Source: Acidobacteriota bacterium (GTDB lineage: Bacteria > Acidobacteriota > Terriglobia > Versatilivoradales > Versatilivoraceae). From it: 64,000 bases of DNA. The notes under the pieces are model-generated. The model did not search any database. It saw only the letters and a list, made by a program, of their open reading frames with translations, and had not been told where the DNA came from. The DNA is taken from assembly GCA_022826755.1 (NCBI GenBank), contig JAJDUG010000022.1, positions 1 to 64,000 of the forward strand. Reading direction: 5' to 3'. Numbering within the stretch: position 1 is the stretch's first letter; every line of letters starts with the position of its first letter. This document shows, in pieces, positions 35,965-45,998 of the stretch. A program made the position numbers and the translations under genes.

Positions 35965-37551
35965 ATGAATCGCCGTCTTTTTCTCGTCCTGATTTGGGGA
36001 TTGGGCGTGATGGCTGCCGCCCGATGCGGCCTGTTACAGGAAGACCTCCACCGGGTCCGTCTCTCGCTGGTCGACGGCGAGACCGGCAAGCCCGTCCCTG
36101 GGGTGATTCGCTGTTTCGTCCAGGGTCAGGCGCAGGCGGTTCCCATCCATGGCTTGCTGGAACGGGGACAAGGTGTGGGGTCGGTCGCCCTGCAGCAGCA
36201 AGGCAAACGGCCGCCACGCCGCCCCATCCATGACTGGTACGTTCTGTCGGAGCCCGGCGAAGTAACCCTGCCCAGGAAACCCTTGCGGCTGGAAGCCTTT
36301 TCGGGGCTCGAGACGGAGATGGCCACCCTGCAGGTCGACCTCGGTAAAAGCGACAGAACCTCTATCACCCTTTCGCTGAATTCCTTTAGCCAGATGAAGG
36401 AAAAGAAGTGGTTCGGCGGCAACACCCACCTGCATCTCTTCAGGCTGGAGCCGGAAGAAGCCGATCGCTATCTGAGCGAAATCCCGCCTGCCGACCGATT
36501 GGACGTTCTGTTCACTTCCTACCTGATCCGCCCGTCGGAAGATGCCGAATACATCACCAACCGCTATCCGATAGGCGACCTGACCCAATTCCATTCCACC
36601 GGGGTGCTGGTCAACCAGGGCGAGGAACATCGTCACAACCTGACTCCCTGGAGTGGAGGCTACGGCCACGTCATGCTGCTGAACATCAAGAGGCTCATCC
36701 AGCCGGTCAGCATCGGTCCGGGCATCACCGGATCGGGCACTGACGGAATTTCCCTGCAGCAGGGGATCGATGAAGCTCATCGCCAGGGAGGCACGACCCT
36801 ATGGTGTCACAACGACTTCGGACTGGAGCGGGTGGTCAACTTTGTCCTGGGCAAGGTCGATGCCCAGAATATCTTTGACGGGCTGTCGCTGGAGGACTAT
36901 CCCCAATTCGAGGACACCTTCTATCACTACCTGAACGCCGGGCTCAGAGTTCCCTTCTCGACCGGAACCGATTGGTTCCTGTTCGACCTCGCCAGGGTCT
37001 ACACCCGGGTTGCTGTGCCACTGGGGATTTCCTCCTGGCTGGAGGCGCTCAAGCAGGGCCGATCCTTCATCACCAATGGCCCCCTGTTTCACTTCCAGGT
37101 TGAGGACCAAGCGATCGGAGATACCGTCTCACTGAAGTCCCCCGGAGAGGTCGGAATCGAGGGTAGGGCGTCGGGACGAGTCGACTTCGGTCACCTGGAA
37201 CTGGTCCACAACGGACGGGTGGTCGACCGCATCCGGTCCCAGGCGGACGGGGAACATTTTTCGGCCGAACTGAAGAAAGAGTTGCGGGCAGATGAACCCG
37301 GGTGGCTGGCGCTGAGAGTCTCCGGGGAGGCCAAAAGCGAGTACGGGTTGCCCATCTTTGGACACACCTCGGCGATCTATCTCGAGGTGGAGGGAAGATC
37401 GATCCGACAGCCCGCCGCGGTGGACCATCTGAGGAGAGAGATTCAGGAGGCGAGAGCTACGGTGGCCGACGAGGCGCTCTTTGCCACGCCCGAGGAACGA
37501 AAGCGCGTGCTGGACATCTATGACCAGGGCCTTGCCGCCCTCGAAAAATAA
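35965..37551 (+). CDS. CehA/McbA family metallohydrolase
   Basis: 528 residues. An N-terminal membrane or signal helix (RRLFLVLIWGLGVMAAARCG, possible lipobox Cys) is followed by a beta domain and then a PHP-like hydrolase domain: WFGGNTHLHLFR (metal His-x-His), GEEHRHN, LWCHNDFGLERVVNF and STGTDWFLFDLARVYTRV. The family includes carbaryl hydrolase CehA and McbA, esterases or phosphoesterases with metal sites. The substrate is unknown. The start is ATG 35965, with AGGAG about 11 nt upstream. Confidence 0.85.
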   Translation: MNRRLFLVLIWGLGVMAAARCGLLQEDLHRVRLSLVDGETGKPVPGVIRCFVQGQAQAVPIHGLLERGQGVGSVALQQQGKRPPRRPIHDWYVLSEPGEVTLPRKPLRLEAFSGLETEMATLQVDLGKSDRTSITLSLNSFSQMKEKKWFGGNTHLHLFRLEPEEADRYLSEIPPADRLDVLFTSYLIRPSEDAEYITNRYPIGDLTQFHSTGVLVNQGEEHRHNLTPWSGGYGHVMLLNIKRLIQPVSIGPGITGSGTDGISLQQGIDEAHRQGGTTLWCHNDFGLERVVNFVLGKVDAQNIFDGLSLEDYPQFEDTFYHYLNAGLRVPFSTGTDWFLFDLARVYTRVAVPLGISSWLEALKQGRSFITNGPLFHFQVEDQAIGDTVSLKSPGEVGIEGRASGRVDFGHLELVHNGRVVDRIRSQADGEHFSAELKKELRADEPGWLALRVSGEAKSEYGLPIFGHTSAIYLEVEGRSIRQPAAVDHLRREIQEARATVADEALFATPEERKRVLDIYDQGLAALEK

Positions 37552-37599
37552 CATCCCGGCATTTGATCCCGGCTTCGAGCACAAGTAGCGGCCTGATTA

Positions 37600-37741
37600 A
37601 CATGGATGGACAGGATATACAGGATTTCCGGTTGATGATCCGCCCCTTGGAGGAGCGCGAGAGGCCGGCTTGTCGCCGAAAAGGCTCACGTCTCCAGTCT
37701 TTCTTCGCGGTCCTTGGTGGCCCTTGGTGGATAACTCTTCT
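37600..37741. repeat. Micro-repeats: ATCCTGT-type and CTTGGTGG/CTTCG-type
   Basis: At 37600-37628 the inverse 9-bp unit appears (ATGGATGGACAGGATATACA). At 37697-37741 there are 9-10-bp units TCTTTCTTCGCGGTCCTTGG and TGGCCCTTGG. The same pairing of the two families recurs at 58470-58690. No gene is in this gap. Confidence 0.6.
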
Positions 37742-37746
37742 TGTCC

Positions 37747-38163
37747 CTACGTGTTCGTCCCGGACAATCCCTCCTCGGCCCAGCGTCCCCAGGCCTCCAC
37801 GCGCAGCGCCAGTTCCCCAAAGAATTCCGCTCCGAAGTCACGGCGGATCTCGGCCGCGAGCCGCTCCGCTTCCACGCTCAGGGTGGATAGCGACAAGTCC
37901 GCCAGAAGAGTGGCGTCTTTCCTGGGACCGCGGGCGGCGGCCAGAATCTTGCCGGTCAGGACATCGGCTTCGCAAACACCCACCAGTTGCCTGAACAACA
38001 GCTCCAGGTCTTCGTAGTCCTCGGGAGACAAGACCGCCCGGCCCTCCACCGACACTTCCTCCGAACAGAGCCGCGCCAGTCGGAGTCCTTCCTCTTTGCG
38101 GGAAACCAACTGACACCAGCCTATGGTCTCGATGGCCGTGCCTGGAGGCATCCAGCCCACCAC
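37747..38163 (-). CDS. Hypothetical protein, alpha-helical
   Basis: 138 residues with no recognised family. It is mostly predicted helix, with acidic and leucine-rich stretches (YEDLELLFRQLVGVCEADVL, LSTLSVEAERLAAEIRRDFG). Codon-position composition fits the neighbours and it sits alone between two repeat-bearing gaps on the same strand as the phosphotransferase gene. The open frame begins at a GTG-type start near 38163; the exact start is uncertain. Confidence 0.5.
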   Translation of the reverse strand: MVGWMPPGTAIETIGWCQLVSRKEEGLRLARLCSEEVSVEGRAVLSPEDYEDLELLFRQLVGVCEADVLTGKILAAARGPRKDATLLADLSLSTLSVEAERLAAEIRRDFGAEFFGELALRVEAWGRWAEEGLSGTNT

Positions 38164-38306
38164 TCTCGAGAAATCAGGGGAGATAGCCCCGGTCGTGGTT
38201 CACGAGAAACTGCCAACCTCGCAGGCCAAAAGGTCGATGGCTCTCTCTCGAGCCAGTCTCTCCAGGATTCACTCGTCTTTCTCCATCTCTTGATTGCAGA
38301 AGCCGA

Positions 38307-39833
38307 TTACACGCCGAGACGCCGCTCCAGGGTGCTTACCAGCGTGGACAGCGTCTTGACGCGAGCCCAGAGCTTGTCCTCCGCCTCCACAACCGTCCAG
38401 GGCGCGTAAGGCGTGCTGGTGCGCTCGATCATCTCCGTGACAGCCCTCCGATAGGCGTTCCACCGGACCCGATTCCTCCAATCCTCCGAGGTCAACTTGA
38501 AACGCTTGTGCGGCGTGCGTTCCCGAGCCTGGAAGCGGCGCAACTGTTCCTCCGGGCTCAGATGGAGCCAGAACTTGACGCAAACCACACCCTCGACGGT
38601 GAGGTGTCTTTCGAACTCGTTGATCTCCTGGTAGGCGCGGCGCCATTCCTCCTCGGACGCAAATCCTTCCACCCGTTCAACCAGGACTCGTCCATACCAG
38701 CTTCTATCGAAAATCGTCATGTGGCCGGCCTTGGGCAACTGTCGCCAGAAACGCCACAGATAATGGTGGTTCTTTTCCTCGGCGGTAGGCGCATTTATCG
38801 GAACCACCTCGTAACCTCGCGGGTCCAGTTCCTGAGTCAATCGCTTGATGTTTCCACCCTTTCCCGCAGCATCCCAACCCTCGTAAACCACCACACTGGC
38901 AACACGCCTTCCATAGCACTCGAACTCCAGATCTCGCAGCCGTTGCTGCAGTCCGGACAGCCGCTTCTCGTAATCTCCCCGATCCAGGCGCTTGCTCAAG
39001 TCGGATTGATCCAGAACCGAGGGTTGGGGATCCACTTCGATGTGGAGCCCTCGACTCCGAACTTCCTCATCGATGTCCTTTGCCGTCTGCGCCGGCGGTC
39101 CAATGACATTCAGGCCCTTTCCTTGCCTGGACAAATGGCTTTCGAGGGCGCCCGTCAGGTGTTCAAGGATCTTCACTCGCCGGTACCGGCGGCTATGAGC
39201 TTCCACCATCTTCCAGGGCGCATTCACCGTACTGGTCAAGGCAAGCATCTCTTCGGCGGCTTCCAGGTATTTCTTGTAGCTGCGCTCCTTCTTCCAATCC
39301 GGCTGATTCCATAGCCAACGCTCGAAAAGATCGCTCTGCATGCTCGCAAGACGCCTCTCCTGTTCTTTTCTGCTGATGTGAAGCCAGAACTTGATCAGCA
39401 CAACGCCATCGTCCGAGAGCTGGCGTTCGAACTCGCGAATTTCACCTCCGGCTGCCAGGGCGCCACTACGGTCCAGGCGCCCGTCAACGCGTTCCTCCAA
39501 CATCTGGCGATACCAGGAGCGATCCCAGAACACCAGTTCACCCTTCGCGGGCAGCCGGGTCGAGAAGCGCCAGAGAAAAGGGTGGAACTGCTCTTCAAGG
39601 GTGGGCGCCTGGGTGGTATGGACCTTGAACCCCCTGGGATCGAGCGGGCGGACCAGGGCATTGATCGCATCTCCCTTGCCTGCCGCCTTCCAACCCTCGA
39701 ACAGGACCACCACCGGAACTCCGGCAGCCCTCATTGCATGCTGCAAGTCGCGCAACTGCGCCCTCAGCCGTGGAATTGCTTGCTGGTATTCCTCCTTGCC
39801 CATCTTCAGGTCGAGATCCAGAACTTCAAGCAT
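38307..39833 (-). CDS. pap: Polyphosphate:AMP phosphotransferase (two-domain PPK2)
   Basis: 508 residues, the length of class II tandem-domain PPK2 enzymes. Each domain has a Walker A and a Walker B: EGWKAAGKGD with FWDRSWY in domain 1, and EGWDAAGKGGN with IFDRSWYGRVL in domain 2. The domains also share IKFWLHIS / VKFWLHLS and the APWxxVEA motif. The enzyme makes ADP from AMP and polyphosphate, linking polyphosphate stores to adenylate charge. ATG 39833 gives the family-typical start (MLEVLDLDLKMGKEEYQ); an ATG 11 codons upstream directly follows the VOC gene stop. Confidence 0.93.
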   Translation of the reverse strand: MLEVLDLDLKMGKEEYQQAIPRLRAQLRDLQHAMRAAGVPVVVLFEGWKAAGKGDAINALVRPLDPRGFKVHTTQAPTLEEQFHPFLWRFSTRLPAKGELVFWDRSWYRQMLEERVDGRLDRSGALAAGGEIREFERQLSDDGVVLIKFWLHISRKEQERRLASMQSDLFERWLWNQPDWKKERSYKKYLEAAEEMLALTSTVNAPWKMVEAHSRRYRRVKILEHLTGALESHLSRQGKGLNVIGPPAQTAKDIDEEVRSRGLHIEVDPQPSVLDQSDLSKRLDRGDYEKRLSGLQQRLRDLEFECYGRRVASVVVYEGWDAAGKGGNIKRLTQELDPRGYEVVPINAPTAEEKNHHYLWRFWRQLPKAGHMTIFDRSWYGRVLVERVEGFASEEEWRRAYQEINEFERHLTVEGVVCVKFWLHLSPEEQLRRFQARERTPHKRFKLTSEDWRNRVRWNAYRRAVTEMIERTSTPYAPWTVVEAEDKLWARVKTLSTLVSTLERRLGV

Positions 39834-39866
39834 CGGTTGAACAATCCTCACGTGCCGCGCCGGCAT

Positions 39867-40304
39867 TCAGTGCAGCCCTTGAACAAATTCCAGCCAGTTC
39901 CCCTCCGGATCCTGGGCGTAAACGATCCCGAGTTCTCCATTTCGGTACGATCGGAACTTCGGCTCGGTGACGAATCGAACTCCCCGGCTTCGCAATTCGG
40001 TATAGGTCTTCCTGAGATCCTTCACATCGAAACAGACATGGCCGACGCCGAGCTGATGCTTGTCCAGATGACCCTGACGGGCCGGTGGATCGACGAAATG
40101 AACCAGTTCGATCTGATGGTCTCCCGGGAAGCCCACGAAAACCAGTTGCCGACGCGCCCCGGGAATGCCGGTGTGGTCCCCCTCCGGAGGGGCCACGGAG
40201 TCGATTCGACGCAGAATTCGCAGTCCGAGAACCCGGGTGTAAAAGCGAACCATTTCTTCCAGGTCCTTGACCACGATGCCGGTATGGTGGAATCCCTCTA
40301 TCAA
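39867..40304 (-). CDS. VOC family (glyoxalase-like) protein
   Basis: 145 residues, one vicinal-oxygen-chelate module pair. The first half has FHHTGIVVKDLEEMVRFYTR and IELVHF (metal Glu region); the second half has LGVGHVCFDVKDLRKTY and FVQDPEGNWLEF-like ending (YAQDPEGNWLEFVQG). VOC proteins isomerise, epimerise or cleave small substrates, or confer resistance. The start is TTG 40304 with a strong AGGAGG five bases upstream. The stop adjoins the phosphotransferase gene region. Confidence 0.87.
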   Translation of the reverse strand: MIEGFHHTGIVVKDLEEMVRFYTRVLGLRILRRIDSVAPPEGDHTGIPGARRQLVFVGFPGDHQIELVHFVDPPARQGHLDKHQLGVGHVCFDVKDLRKTYTELRSRGVRFVTEPKFRSYRNGELGIVYAQDPEGNWLEFVQGLH

Positions 40305-40342
40305 CCAGGCCTCCTGCGCGGAGCCGTCAACCCTTGACTACC

Positions 40343-42304
40343 CTACCTCTCGTCCTCAGGCGACAGGCCCCGTTGCGGGGAACTCGACTTGTAAAAATAA
40401 CGTTCTACCAGATGAGTCGGAGCAGGGCCGGTGCCCTTGCTGACCAGGAACCCCAAGCCGAAGGAAACGATCAGTCCCCACAGGTTGGGGTGCAAACCCA
40501 GCAAGTCGATGCGACTTCCGCCAAACAGGGTCGGCAGGAAAAACCCCACCATCACCGTGAATCCGCCCACCATGGCGCTCAGCGCCCCTTGGCGAGTCAT
40601 GCCTTTCCAATAGAGTCCGAGCATCACGGGACAAAGAAAGGTGGCGGCAAACCCGCTGCCGGTAAACACGATGATTCGTTGCAGAAAGTCGGGTGGCCGC
40701 GTGGCCAGCAGCGTCACCACGATGCCCACGATCACGGTCGTGGCATAGCTGGCCCGCTTGACCGTCCTTTCGCTGACCTGAGGGTTGATCGTACGCTGGT
40801 AGATGTCTCGCACCAGACCCGAGCTGATCATCAGGAGAAAGCTGTCGACTGTCGACATGACTGCGGCAAAGGGCGCCGCCACCAGAAAAGCGCCCAGGAT
40901 CTGGTAGACGAGTCCCATGTCCCCCACCACCCGGGTGGTTACCAGGACCATGGCCTTGTCGGAGTTCTCGGCATTCAACTCGGGAATGAGCACCCGGGCG
41001 GCCACGAAGATGAAGACCAGCGGCAGGTAGACCATCGAGTAGAACCCGGTGACGGTCAGGATGGCCCGTTTCAGAGTGCGGCTGTCCTTGAAGGCCATCA
41101 AGCGAAGCATGGTCCCCGGCTGCCCCATGCCGGTGATGGCCCACATGAAAAAAAACGAAATGGCCATCCCCAAGGGATGAAAGGGGGCCCCCCGGTTGGA
41201 ACGCCCCGGCCCGAACAGCACCTCGTCCCCCCGCAGGAATACAAAGCGTTCCGTGCTCCGATCGCTGTCCAGCCCGATCACTCCCGTGGCTCCCATTTCG
41301 GTCCGGTGTCCGAATCGATCGGTGACGACCTCGCTGTTGTCGTATGGAAAGCTGACCCGGAAGCGTGGGCCCAGACTCGGGTGCTGCTCGATGGCTCGCT
41401 TGACGTCATTGCCGCTACTGGTGGTCCGTCCTTCGCCGTCGGTTGCCAGAAAGACCTCGATATAACGGTTCTCCGCCCCGATCCCCGGATCCCAGCGGAC
41501 CTGCAGGGGAGCATCGGCCCGCCCAGGGTGACGATAGAGCAGGCCGGCGGTATCCAGCGGTCCCCGGGCTTGGATGACCAGGTCGTTGTAGGTCCCCGCC
41601 ACCGAGGTAATCAGCGTGGGGGGACGTTCCCTCAGCTTGCGGTTGATCGACTCCATTCCCCCGCCCTGCCTCAGGATCACCGGAAGCAGGAGCGTTATGC
41701 CCAGAACCATCACAACGCCTTGCAGGACGTCAGTCCACACGACCGCTCGAAATCCTCCATAGGCCGTGTAGAAGATTACGGTCACTGCAAAGATGATCAG
41801 CCCGGCACTGTAACCCCAGTCGGCCGGAAGGTTGAACGTCTCCTCGATGATCAGGGCTCCGGCCTTGAATTGGGCGATCAGGTTGCAAACGGTAAAGAAA
41901 ATAATGGTCGAGGTTGCGAAGAGCGCCAGGGCCGTCGATTCGTATCGGTCACGAAGCACGTCGGGGATGGTGATGGCTCCCGTCTTGCGGGCCACCTGGT
42001 TCAACCGTTTGCCCAGGACCCCCATGCTGCAGACTCCGGCAACCATGTAGCTTGCAATCCAGAAGGCCAGCACCCACCCGTAGCTGTAAATGAGAGAGGG
42101 GAATCCGGTGAAGCTCCCGCCGGAAGCCGCCGTGGCCGCAAAGGTAAAGGCCAGGGCCCAACTTCCCAGGCCGCGGCTCCCCAGAAAGTACTCACCCAGG
42201 AACGACTTGGTCGCCAGAAGTCGATGTGAGAGAGCCGCCAGAACAAAGACACAGGCGATATAGGCGATAAAGGTGATAATGGTGGCCGGACTGGTCTCAG
42301 TCAT
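40343..42304 (-). CDS. Sodium:solute symporter family protein with soluble insertion
   Basis: 653 residues, about 150 more than typical SSS members. Transmembrane segments frame the family motifs AFTFAATAASGGSFTGFPSL, FYTAYGGFRAVVWTDVLQG (the classic SSS Gly-rich motif) and AAPFAAVMSTVDSFLLMISS. Between about residues 235 and 345 a soluble insertion interrupts the membrane core. The protein resembles PanF-like sodium/pantothenate permeases with a YhdT-like neighbour. The start ATG overlaps the end of the small upstream gene by 8 nt. Confidence 0.9.
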   Translation of the reverse strand: MTETSPATIITFIAYIACVFVLAALSHRLLATKSFLGEYFLGSRGLGSWALAFTFAATAASGGSFTGFPSLIYSYGWVLAFWIASYMVAGVCSMGVLGKRLNQVARKTGAITIPDVLRDRYESTALALFATSTIIFFTVCNLIAQFKAGALIIEETFNLPADWGYSAGLIIFAVTVIFYTAYGGFRAVVWTDVLQGVVMVLGITLLLPVILRQGGGMESINRKLRERPPTLITSVAGTYNDLVIQARGPLDTAGLLYRHPGRADAPLQVRWDPGIGAENRYIEVFLATDGEGRTTSSGNDVKRAIEQHPSLGPRFRVSFPYDNSEVVTDRFGHRTEMGATGVIGLDSDRSTERFVFLRGDEVLFGPGRSNRGAPFHPLGMAISFFFMWAITGMGQPGTMLRLMAFKDSRTLKRAILTVTGFYSMVYLPLVFIFVAARVLIPELNAENSDKAMVLVTTRVVGDMGLVYQILGAFLVAAPFAAVMSTVDSFLLMISSGLVRDIYQRTINPQVSERTVKRASYATTVIVGIVVTLLATRPPDFLQRIIVFTGSGFAATFLCPVMLGLYWKGMTRQGALSAMVGGFTVMVGFFLPTLFGGSRIDLLGLHPNLWGLIVSFGLGFLVSKGTGPAPTHLVERYFYKSSSPQRGLSPEDER

Positions 42305-42665
42305 GAATGGTTCCAGACTCGTCCCGCTCCACGCTTGGGGGACTCAAATCATCCTCCGCAAAAAAATAGAGGCAGAACAGGATGGTGATAACGACCGCCG
42401 CCACCCAGGGCGTTATCACTCCATAAAACACCCAGTCCGGAACCCCCAATCCGAGCGGGGTGGTCAGGGACTGCGGATGCCGGTCGAACGCCGCCAGTGG
42501 TCCGACGAGCTTGCCGATGGAGGGCCCGGTGGCATTGGGATGCGGCTCATGCACCAGGTAGCCGGCCAGGTAACAGTAGGTCACCGTGTAGAGGCAACAG
42601 GCGAGCCACAGGAGGAGGAGGAAGATGCATTCTCGAAGGGAGTTGCGGAAGACCGGATCAATCAT
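42297..42665 (-). CDS. Small membrane partner of the symporter (YhdT-like)
   Basis: 122 residues with two transmembrane helices (CIFLLLLWLACCLYTVTYCY, VFYGVITPWVAAVVITILFC), a Pro/Gly-rich loop and an acidic tail. The layout and the 8-nt overlap with the symporter gene match YhdT/DUF997-type proteins that accompany PanF-like symporters. Its role is presumably to stabilise or regulate the transporter. Confidence 0.75.
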   Translation of the reverse strand: MIDPVFRNSLRECIFLLLLWLACCLYTVTYCYLAGYLVHEPHPNATGPSIGKLVGPLAAFDRHPQSLTTPLGLGVPDWVFYGVITPWVAAVVITILFCLYFFAEDDLSPPSVERDESGTIHD

Positions 42666-42898
42666 CTTGCGAGGCTGTATGGAATGGGCGGTCAGCGCGA
42701 AATCACCTCGTCCGGAAGACCGGCTGGCCCGGACACTCTACCACGAAATTCATGGCCGTTGAAGATCCGGTCCGGGCGGGCACTCCGCCCCATGCGAGCC
42801 TTCCGTTCGCTTGGGGATTTCCGTGCCGGGGGCGATTCACCAGCGGCATCCACTCCCAACCTGCCGAACAGTCCCGGGCTGAATCCGCTCCCGTCACC

Positions 42899-42927
42899 TT
42901 GACATCTGCGCCGTTTTTGTCAATGAT
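42899..42927 (+). promoter_or_regulatory. Possible sigma-70-type promoter for the pyrophosphatase gene
   Basis: TTGACA (42899-42904) is followed 17 nt later by AATGAT (42922-42927, four of six matches to TATAAT). TTGACA...TGTCAA also forms an inverted repeat that could be an operator. It would give a leader of about 240 nt. The remaining parts of 42666-43170 show no gene or repeat. Confidence 0.3.
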
Positions 42928-43170
42928 CCTTGCCGGTCGAGGTGACCGAGGACGCGACGGAACAACCGCCATCCACAGAGAGCCCGGAACTCCTGCCCGC
43001 GCGATCGAGCCTGGCCGAAGCAAACCGCAAACCCGCTGCGCCCCACCCTGACACGCACGATTTCCCGGGGCGCCTGCATCCCCGTGAATAAGCCCCCGGC
43101 CCGCAAACTTACCCGAGGCGGTTGCCTCCGGAATTGATCCTTGGGCCCACTTGATTGAGGAGTTGATTGG

Positions 43171-45303
43171 ATGATTCAAACTTGGATGACCTACTTTCCG
43201 ATTGCAGGACTCATTGGGTTGGCCGTTGCCATGGTCATTTTTCTTACCCTGAAACGCCTGCCGGCCGGCACCGAGGTGATGCGCGGCATCTCAGACCAGA
43301 TCCAACTTGGCGCCATGACCTACCTGAAGCGTCAATATCTGACTCTTTTCTTCTTTGTCACCATCGTGGCGGTCCTTCTGGGCTTTTTCTTGACCTGGAA
43401 TACCTCGTTTGCCTTTGTTTCAGGGGCACTCTGCTCGGCCTTGGCGGGCTTCCTGGGGATGAAAGCGGCCACCAGCGCCAACGTCAGAACGACACAGGCC
43501 GCCAAGGAGGAGGGACAGGGCAAGGCCTTGCTCACCGCCTTCAACGGTGGCGCCGTCATGGGAGTGAGTGTCGCCAGCCTGGGATTGATCGGCCTGGGCG
43601 TTTTGTTCCTGATCTACGGCAAGCCGGAGACCGCCAGCGTCATCAACGGATTCGCCATGGGCGCCAGTTCCATCGCGCTTTTTGCCCGAGTGGGAGGCGG
43701 AATCTATACCAAGGCCGCCGACGTCGGCGCCGACCTGGTGGGGAAGGTGGAGGCCAATATTCCCGAGGACGACCCCCGCAACCCCGGGGTGATTGCCGAC
43801 AACGTCGGCGACAACGTGGGGGACGTGGCCGGCATGGGGGCCGACATTTTCGAGTCCTATGTCGGTTCGATCGTAGCCACCATCGCCATTGGGGCCACCT
43901 TGGCCACCCAACAACTGGCAGCCTTGAAGTCGACGCCTCAGGTCAGCGACCCGGAAGCCCGGACTATCCTGATGGCTCTTCCGTTGATGCTGGCGGTCAC
44001 CGGCCTGATCGCCTCCTTTGTGGGCATCTTCTCCATGAAGGCCCTCAAGCGGATCTCTCCCGCCTCGGCCCTTCGCTACGCGACCTACATCGCCGCGGCC
44101 CTGTTCCTGGTGAGCGCCTACGGGCTGGTTTCGACCTACGCGGTGAGCGACCAGGTGTTCTGGGCGATCCTTTGGGGCACCCTGGCAGGCGTCTTCATTG
44201 GTTTGATCACCGAGTACTACACCTCCGGCAAACCCATTCGCAGAATCTGCGACTCCAGCAAGCAAGGAGCGGCAACCAACATCATCAGCGGAATGGCGGT
44301 GGGTCTGGAGTCCGCCGCCTTGCCGGTTCTGGCCATTTGCCTGGCCATCTTCGTCGCCAACGACACGGCCGGCCTCTACGGGGTAGGGATTGCCGCGGTC
44401 GGGATGCTGGCAACGGTAGGCATTACCATGTCCGTGGACGCCTATGGCCCCATCGCGGACAACGCCGGGGGCATATCGGAAATGTCGCGGCTAGGGCCCG
44501 AGGTGCGCAAGATCACCGACAGCCTGGACGCCCTGGGCAATACGACAGCGGCCATGGGCAAGGGGTTCGCCGTGGGTTCAGCCGCGCTTACCGCTCTGGC
44601 GCTGTTCGCCGCCTACTCACAGGCCGTGGTCGGCGCGATCCAGAGCAAGCTGGAGGCGCTTGCTAGCGCACAAGCGGAACTCACCGGCCAGTGGAAGCAG
44701 TACGCGGCCCTGCTGGCCGACGGCGAGACACCGCTCCAGATCGTGATCACCGAGCCCACGGTGGTCATCGGACTCTTCATCGGCGGAATTCTGCCCTTCC
44801 TTATCGGCGCCCTGACCATGACCTCGGTGGGCAAGGCGGCAGGCAACATGGTCGAGGAGATTCGCCGCCAGTTCCGGGAAATCCCGGGCCTGCTGGAGGG
44901 CAAGGAAGGCGTGGTCCCCGACGCCGCCCGCTGCGTGGACATCTCCGCCAGCGCCGCCCTGCGCGAGATGATCCTCCCCGGGGTCACCGCCGTGATAGCT
45001 CCGGTGATCGTGGGCTTTCTGCTGGGACCGGCAGCCCTGGGAGGCATGTTGGCCGGAGCCACCGTCTCAGGAGTGTTGCTGGCATTGGTGATGGCCAACG
45101 CCGGGGGAGCCTGGGACAATGCCAAGAAGGCCATTGAAAAGGGCGAAATGCCCGGAGAACAAAAGGGCAGCGACGCTCACAAGGCCACGGTGGTGGGAGA
45201 TACGGTGGGAGATCCCTTCAAGGACACTTCCGGCCCTTCCATGAATATCCTGATCAAGCTGATGTCGGTGGTGTCTCTGGTGATCGCCCCACTGCTGGTT
45301 TGA
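43171..45303 (+). CDS. hppA: Membrane-bound pyrophosphatase, potassium-dependent type
   Basis: 710 residues, about 16 membrane helices, full length. The pyrophosphate site shows [31 protein letters not shown] and the C-terminal [19 protein letters not shown]. It couples PPi hydrolysis to H+ or Na+ pumping. The diagnostic segment reads [18 protein letters not shown], with Ala where potassium-independent enzymes have Lys, so it should need K+. Whether it moves H+ or Na+ cannot be settled by eye. ATG 43171 follows GAGGAG. Confidence 0.95.
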   Translation: MIQTWMTYFPIAGLIGLAVAMVIFLTLKRLPAGTEVMRGISDQIQLGAMTYLKRQYLTLFFFVTIVAVLLGFFLTWNTSFAFVSGALCSALAGFLGMKAATSANVRTTQAAKEEGQGKALLTAFNGGAVMGVSVASLGLIGLGVLFLIYGKPETASVINGFAMGASSIALFARVGGGIYTKAADVGADLVGKVEANIPEDDPRNPGVIADNVGDNVGDVAGMGADIFESYVGSIVATIAIGATLATQQLAALKSTPQVSDPEARTILMALPLMLAVTGLIASFVGIFSMKALKRISPASALRYATYIAAALFLVSAYGLVSTYAVSDQVFWAILWGTLAGVFIGLITEYYTSGKPIRRICDSSKQGAATNIISGMAVGLESAALPVLAICLAIFVANDTAGLYGVGIAAVGMLATVGITMSVDAYGPIADNAGGISEMSRLGPEVRKITDSLDALGNTTAAMGKGFAVGSAALTALALFAAYSQAVVGAIQSKLEALASAQAELTGQWKQYAALLADGETPLQIVITEPTVVIGLFIGGILPFLIGALTMTSVGKAAGNMVEEIRRQFREIPGLLEGKEGVVPDAARCVDISASAALREMILPGVTAVIAPVIVGFLLGPAALGGMLAGATVSGVLLALVMANAGGAWDNAKKAIEKGEMPGEQKGSDAHKATVVGDTVGDPFKDTSGPSMNILIKLMSVVSLVIAPLLV

Positions 45304-45308
45304 GACAA

Positions 45309-45346
45309 CAGTGAATAGTGGATAGTGATTAGTGGCTAGTGATTAG
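45309..45346. repeat. Heptamer repeat GTGATTA / GTGGATA
   Basis: Five or so 7-bp units (GTGAATA, GTGGATA, GTGATTA, GTGGCTA, GTGATTA) follow the pyrophosphatase stop. A related CCACTCTTCACTCTCCACTC block lies at 45440-45466. Both probably belong to one degenerate family. Confidence 0.65.
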
Positions 45347-45472
45347 ACCCAAATGTTAAGCAACTTGTCGGTCTCGGCGCAGTCGTTCAAAAAACGCAAC
45401 CAAGTCGTCAGGAACGTACCGGTTCCTGAAATCCTCCGTTGACCACTCTTCACTCTCCACTCTTCCGAAGCA

Positions 45473-45520
45473 CCTCTGTTTCACTCTGAATGATCCGTCC
45501 CGTCGTGGGGGGCGGGGGCG
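45473..45520. repeat. Dispersed ~50-bp repeat, copy 2
   Basis: CTCTGAATGATCC followed by CGTCGTGGGGGGCGGGGGCG matches copies at 9154 and 57423. Apart from micro-repeats, the gap 45304-45810 contains nothing else recognisable before the tRNA gene. Confidence 0.6.
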
Positions 45521-45810
45521 GGACTGGTCTGAAGCGTGGCCCGCTTGCGGGATACGATCGGGCCAGCCTCGTTGGCACGGCCCCCCTTACCTTCAGGCGG
45601 AGACCTGCGGACCTGGTTGGAGCCCGAGTGGAAGCGGGTCGATGCTGCGGGTAAAGGGGCGCGAATCACCACCACCCGATGCCTCATCCGTGATTTCCCG
45701 TCCGCCGCGCCGGAACAGGCAAGTCGGCATCCGCACGGCGACTTGACGCTCACCGGTGTCGAGTGTATAAACTGGGGCAACGGCGGTCCTCCCGCTCCGG
45801 TTCCCGATCA

Positions 45811-45886
45811 GGCGAGGTACCCAAGTGGCTAAGGGAGAGGTCTGCAAAACCTTTATTCAGGGGTTCGAATCCCCTCCTCGCCTCCA
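45811..45886 (+). tRNA. tRNA-Cys (GCA)
   Basis: The acceptor stem GGCGAGG (45811-45817) pairs with CCTCGCC (45876-45882); discriminator is T and CCA is encoded (45884-45886). The anticodon loop is CTGCAAA, giving GCA for Cys codons. The T arm contains GGGGTTCGAATCCCC. U at position 73 is the bacterial tRNA-Cys identity base. No duplicate of its 3' end was found near the integrases, so it is not shown to be the island attachment site. Confidence 0.93.
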
Positions 45887-45998
45887 GATTTCCCGGATTC
45901 TCATTCCCATACAAAATCAAGAACATCGGTCCTTGTAGACGGGATCTTGGTTGGATTGGGATTCGGCCCGACTCCCACGCTTGAATTCAAGGAGAGCA

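Noticed and set aside
40334-42229. 631-codon plus-strand open frame
   Set aside because: It lies exactly opposite the sodium symporter gene, is rich in His, Gln and Gly, and shows no known domain.
42703-43179. 158-codon minus-strand frame upstream of the pyrophosphatase gene
   Set aside because: No family resemblance, poor start and unusual composition; the region is better read as a promoter and leader.
45309-45466. CRISPR-like appearance of short repeated units
   Set aside because: Units are 7 bp with no spacers; no cas genes are in the window.
45811-45886. tRNA-Cys as the attachment site of the island
   Set aside because: No second copy of the tRNA 3' end was seen near the integrases, and two intact backbone genes lie between the tRNA and the island.
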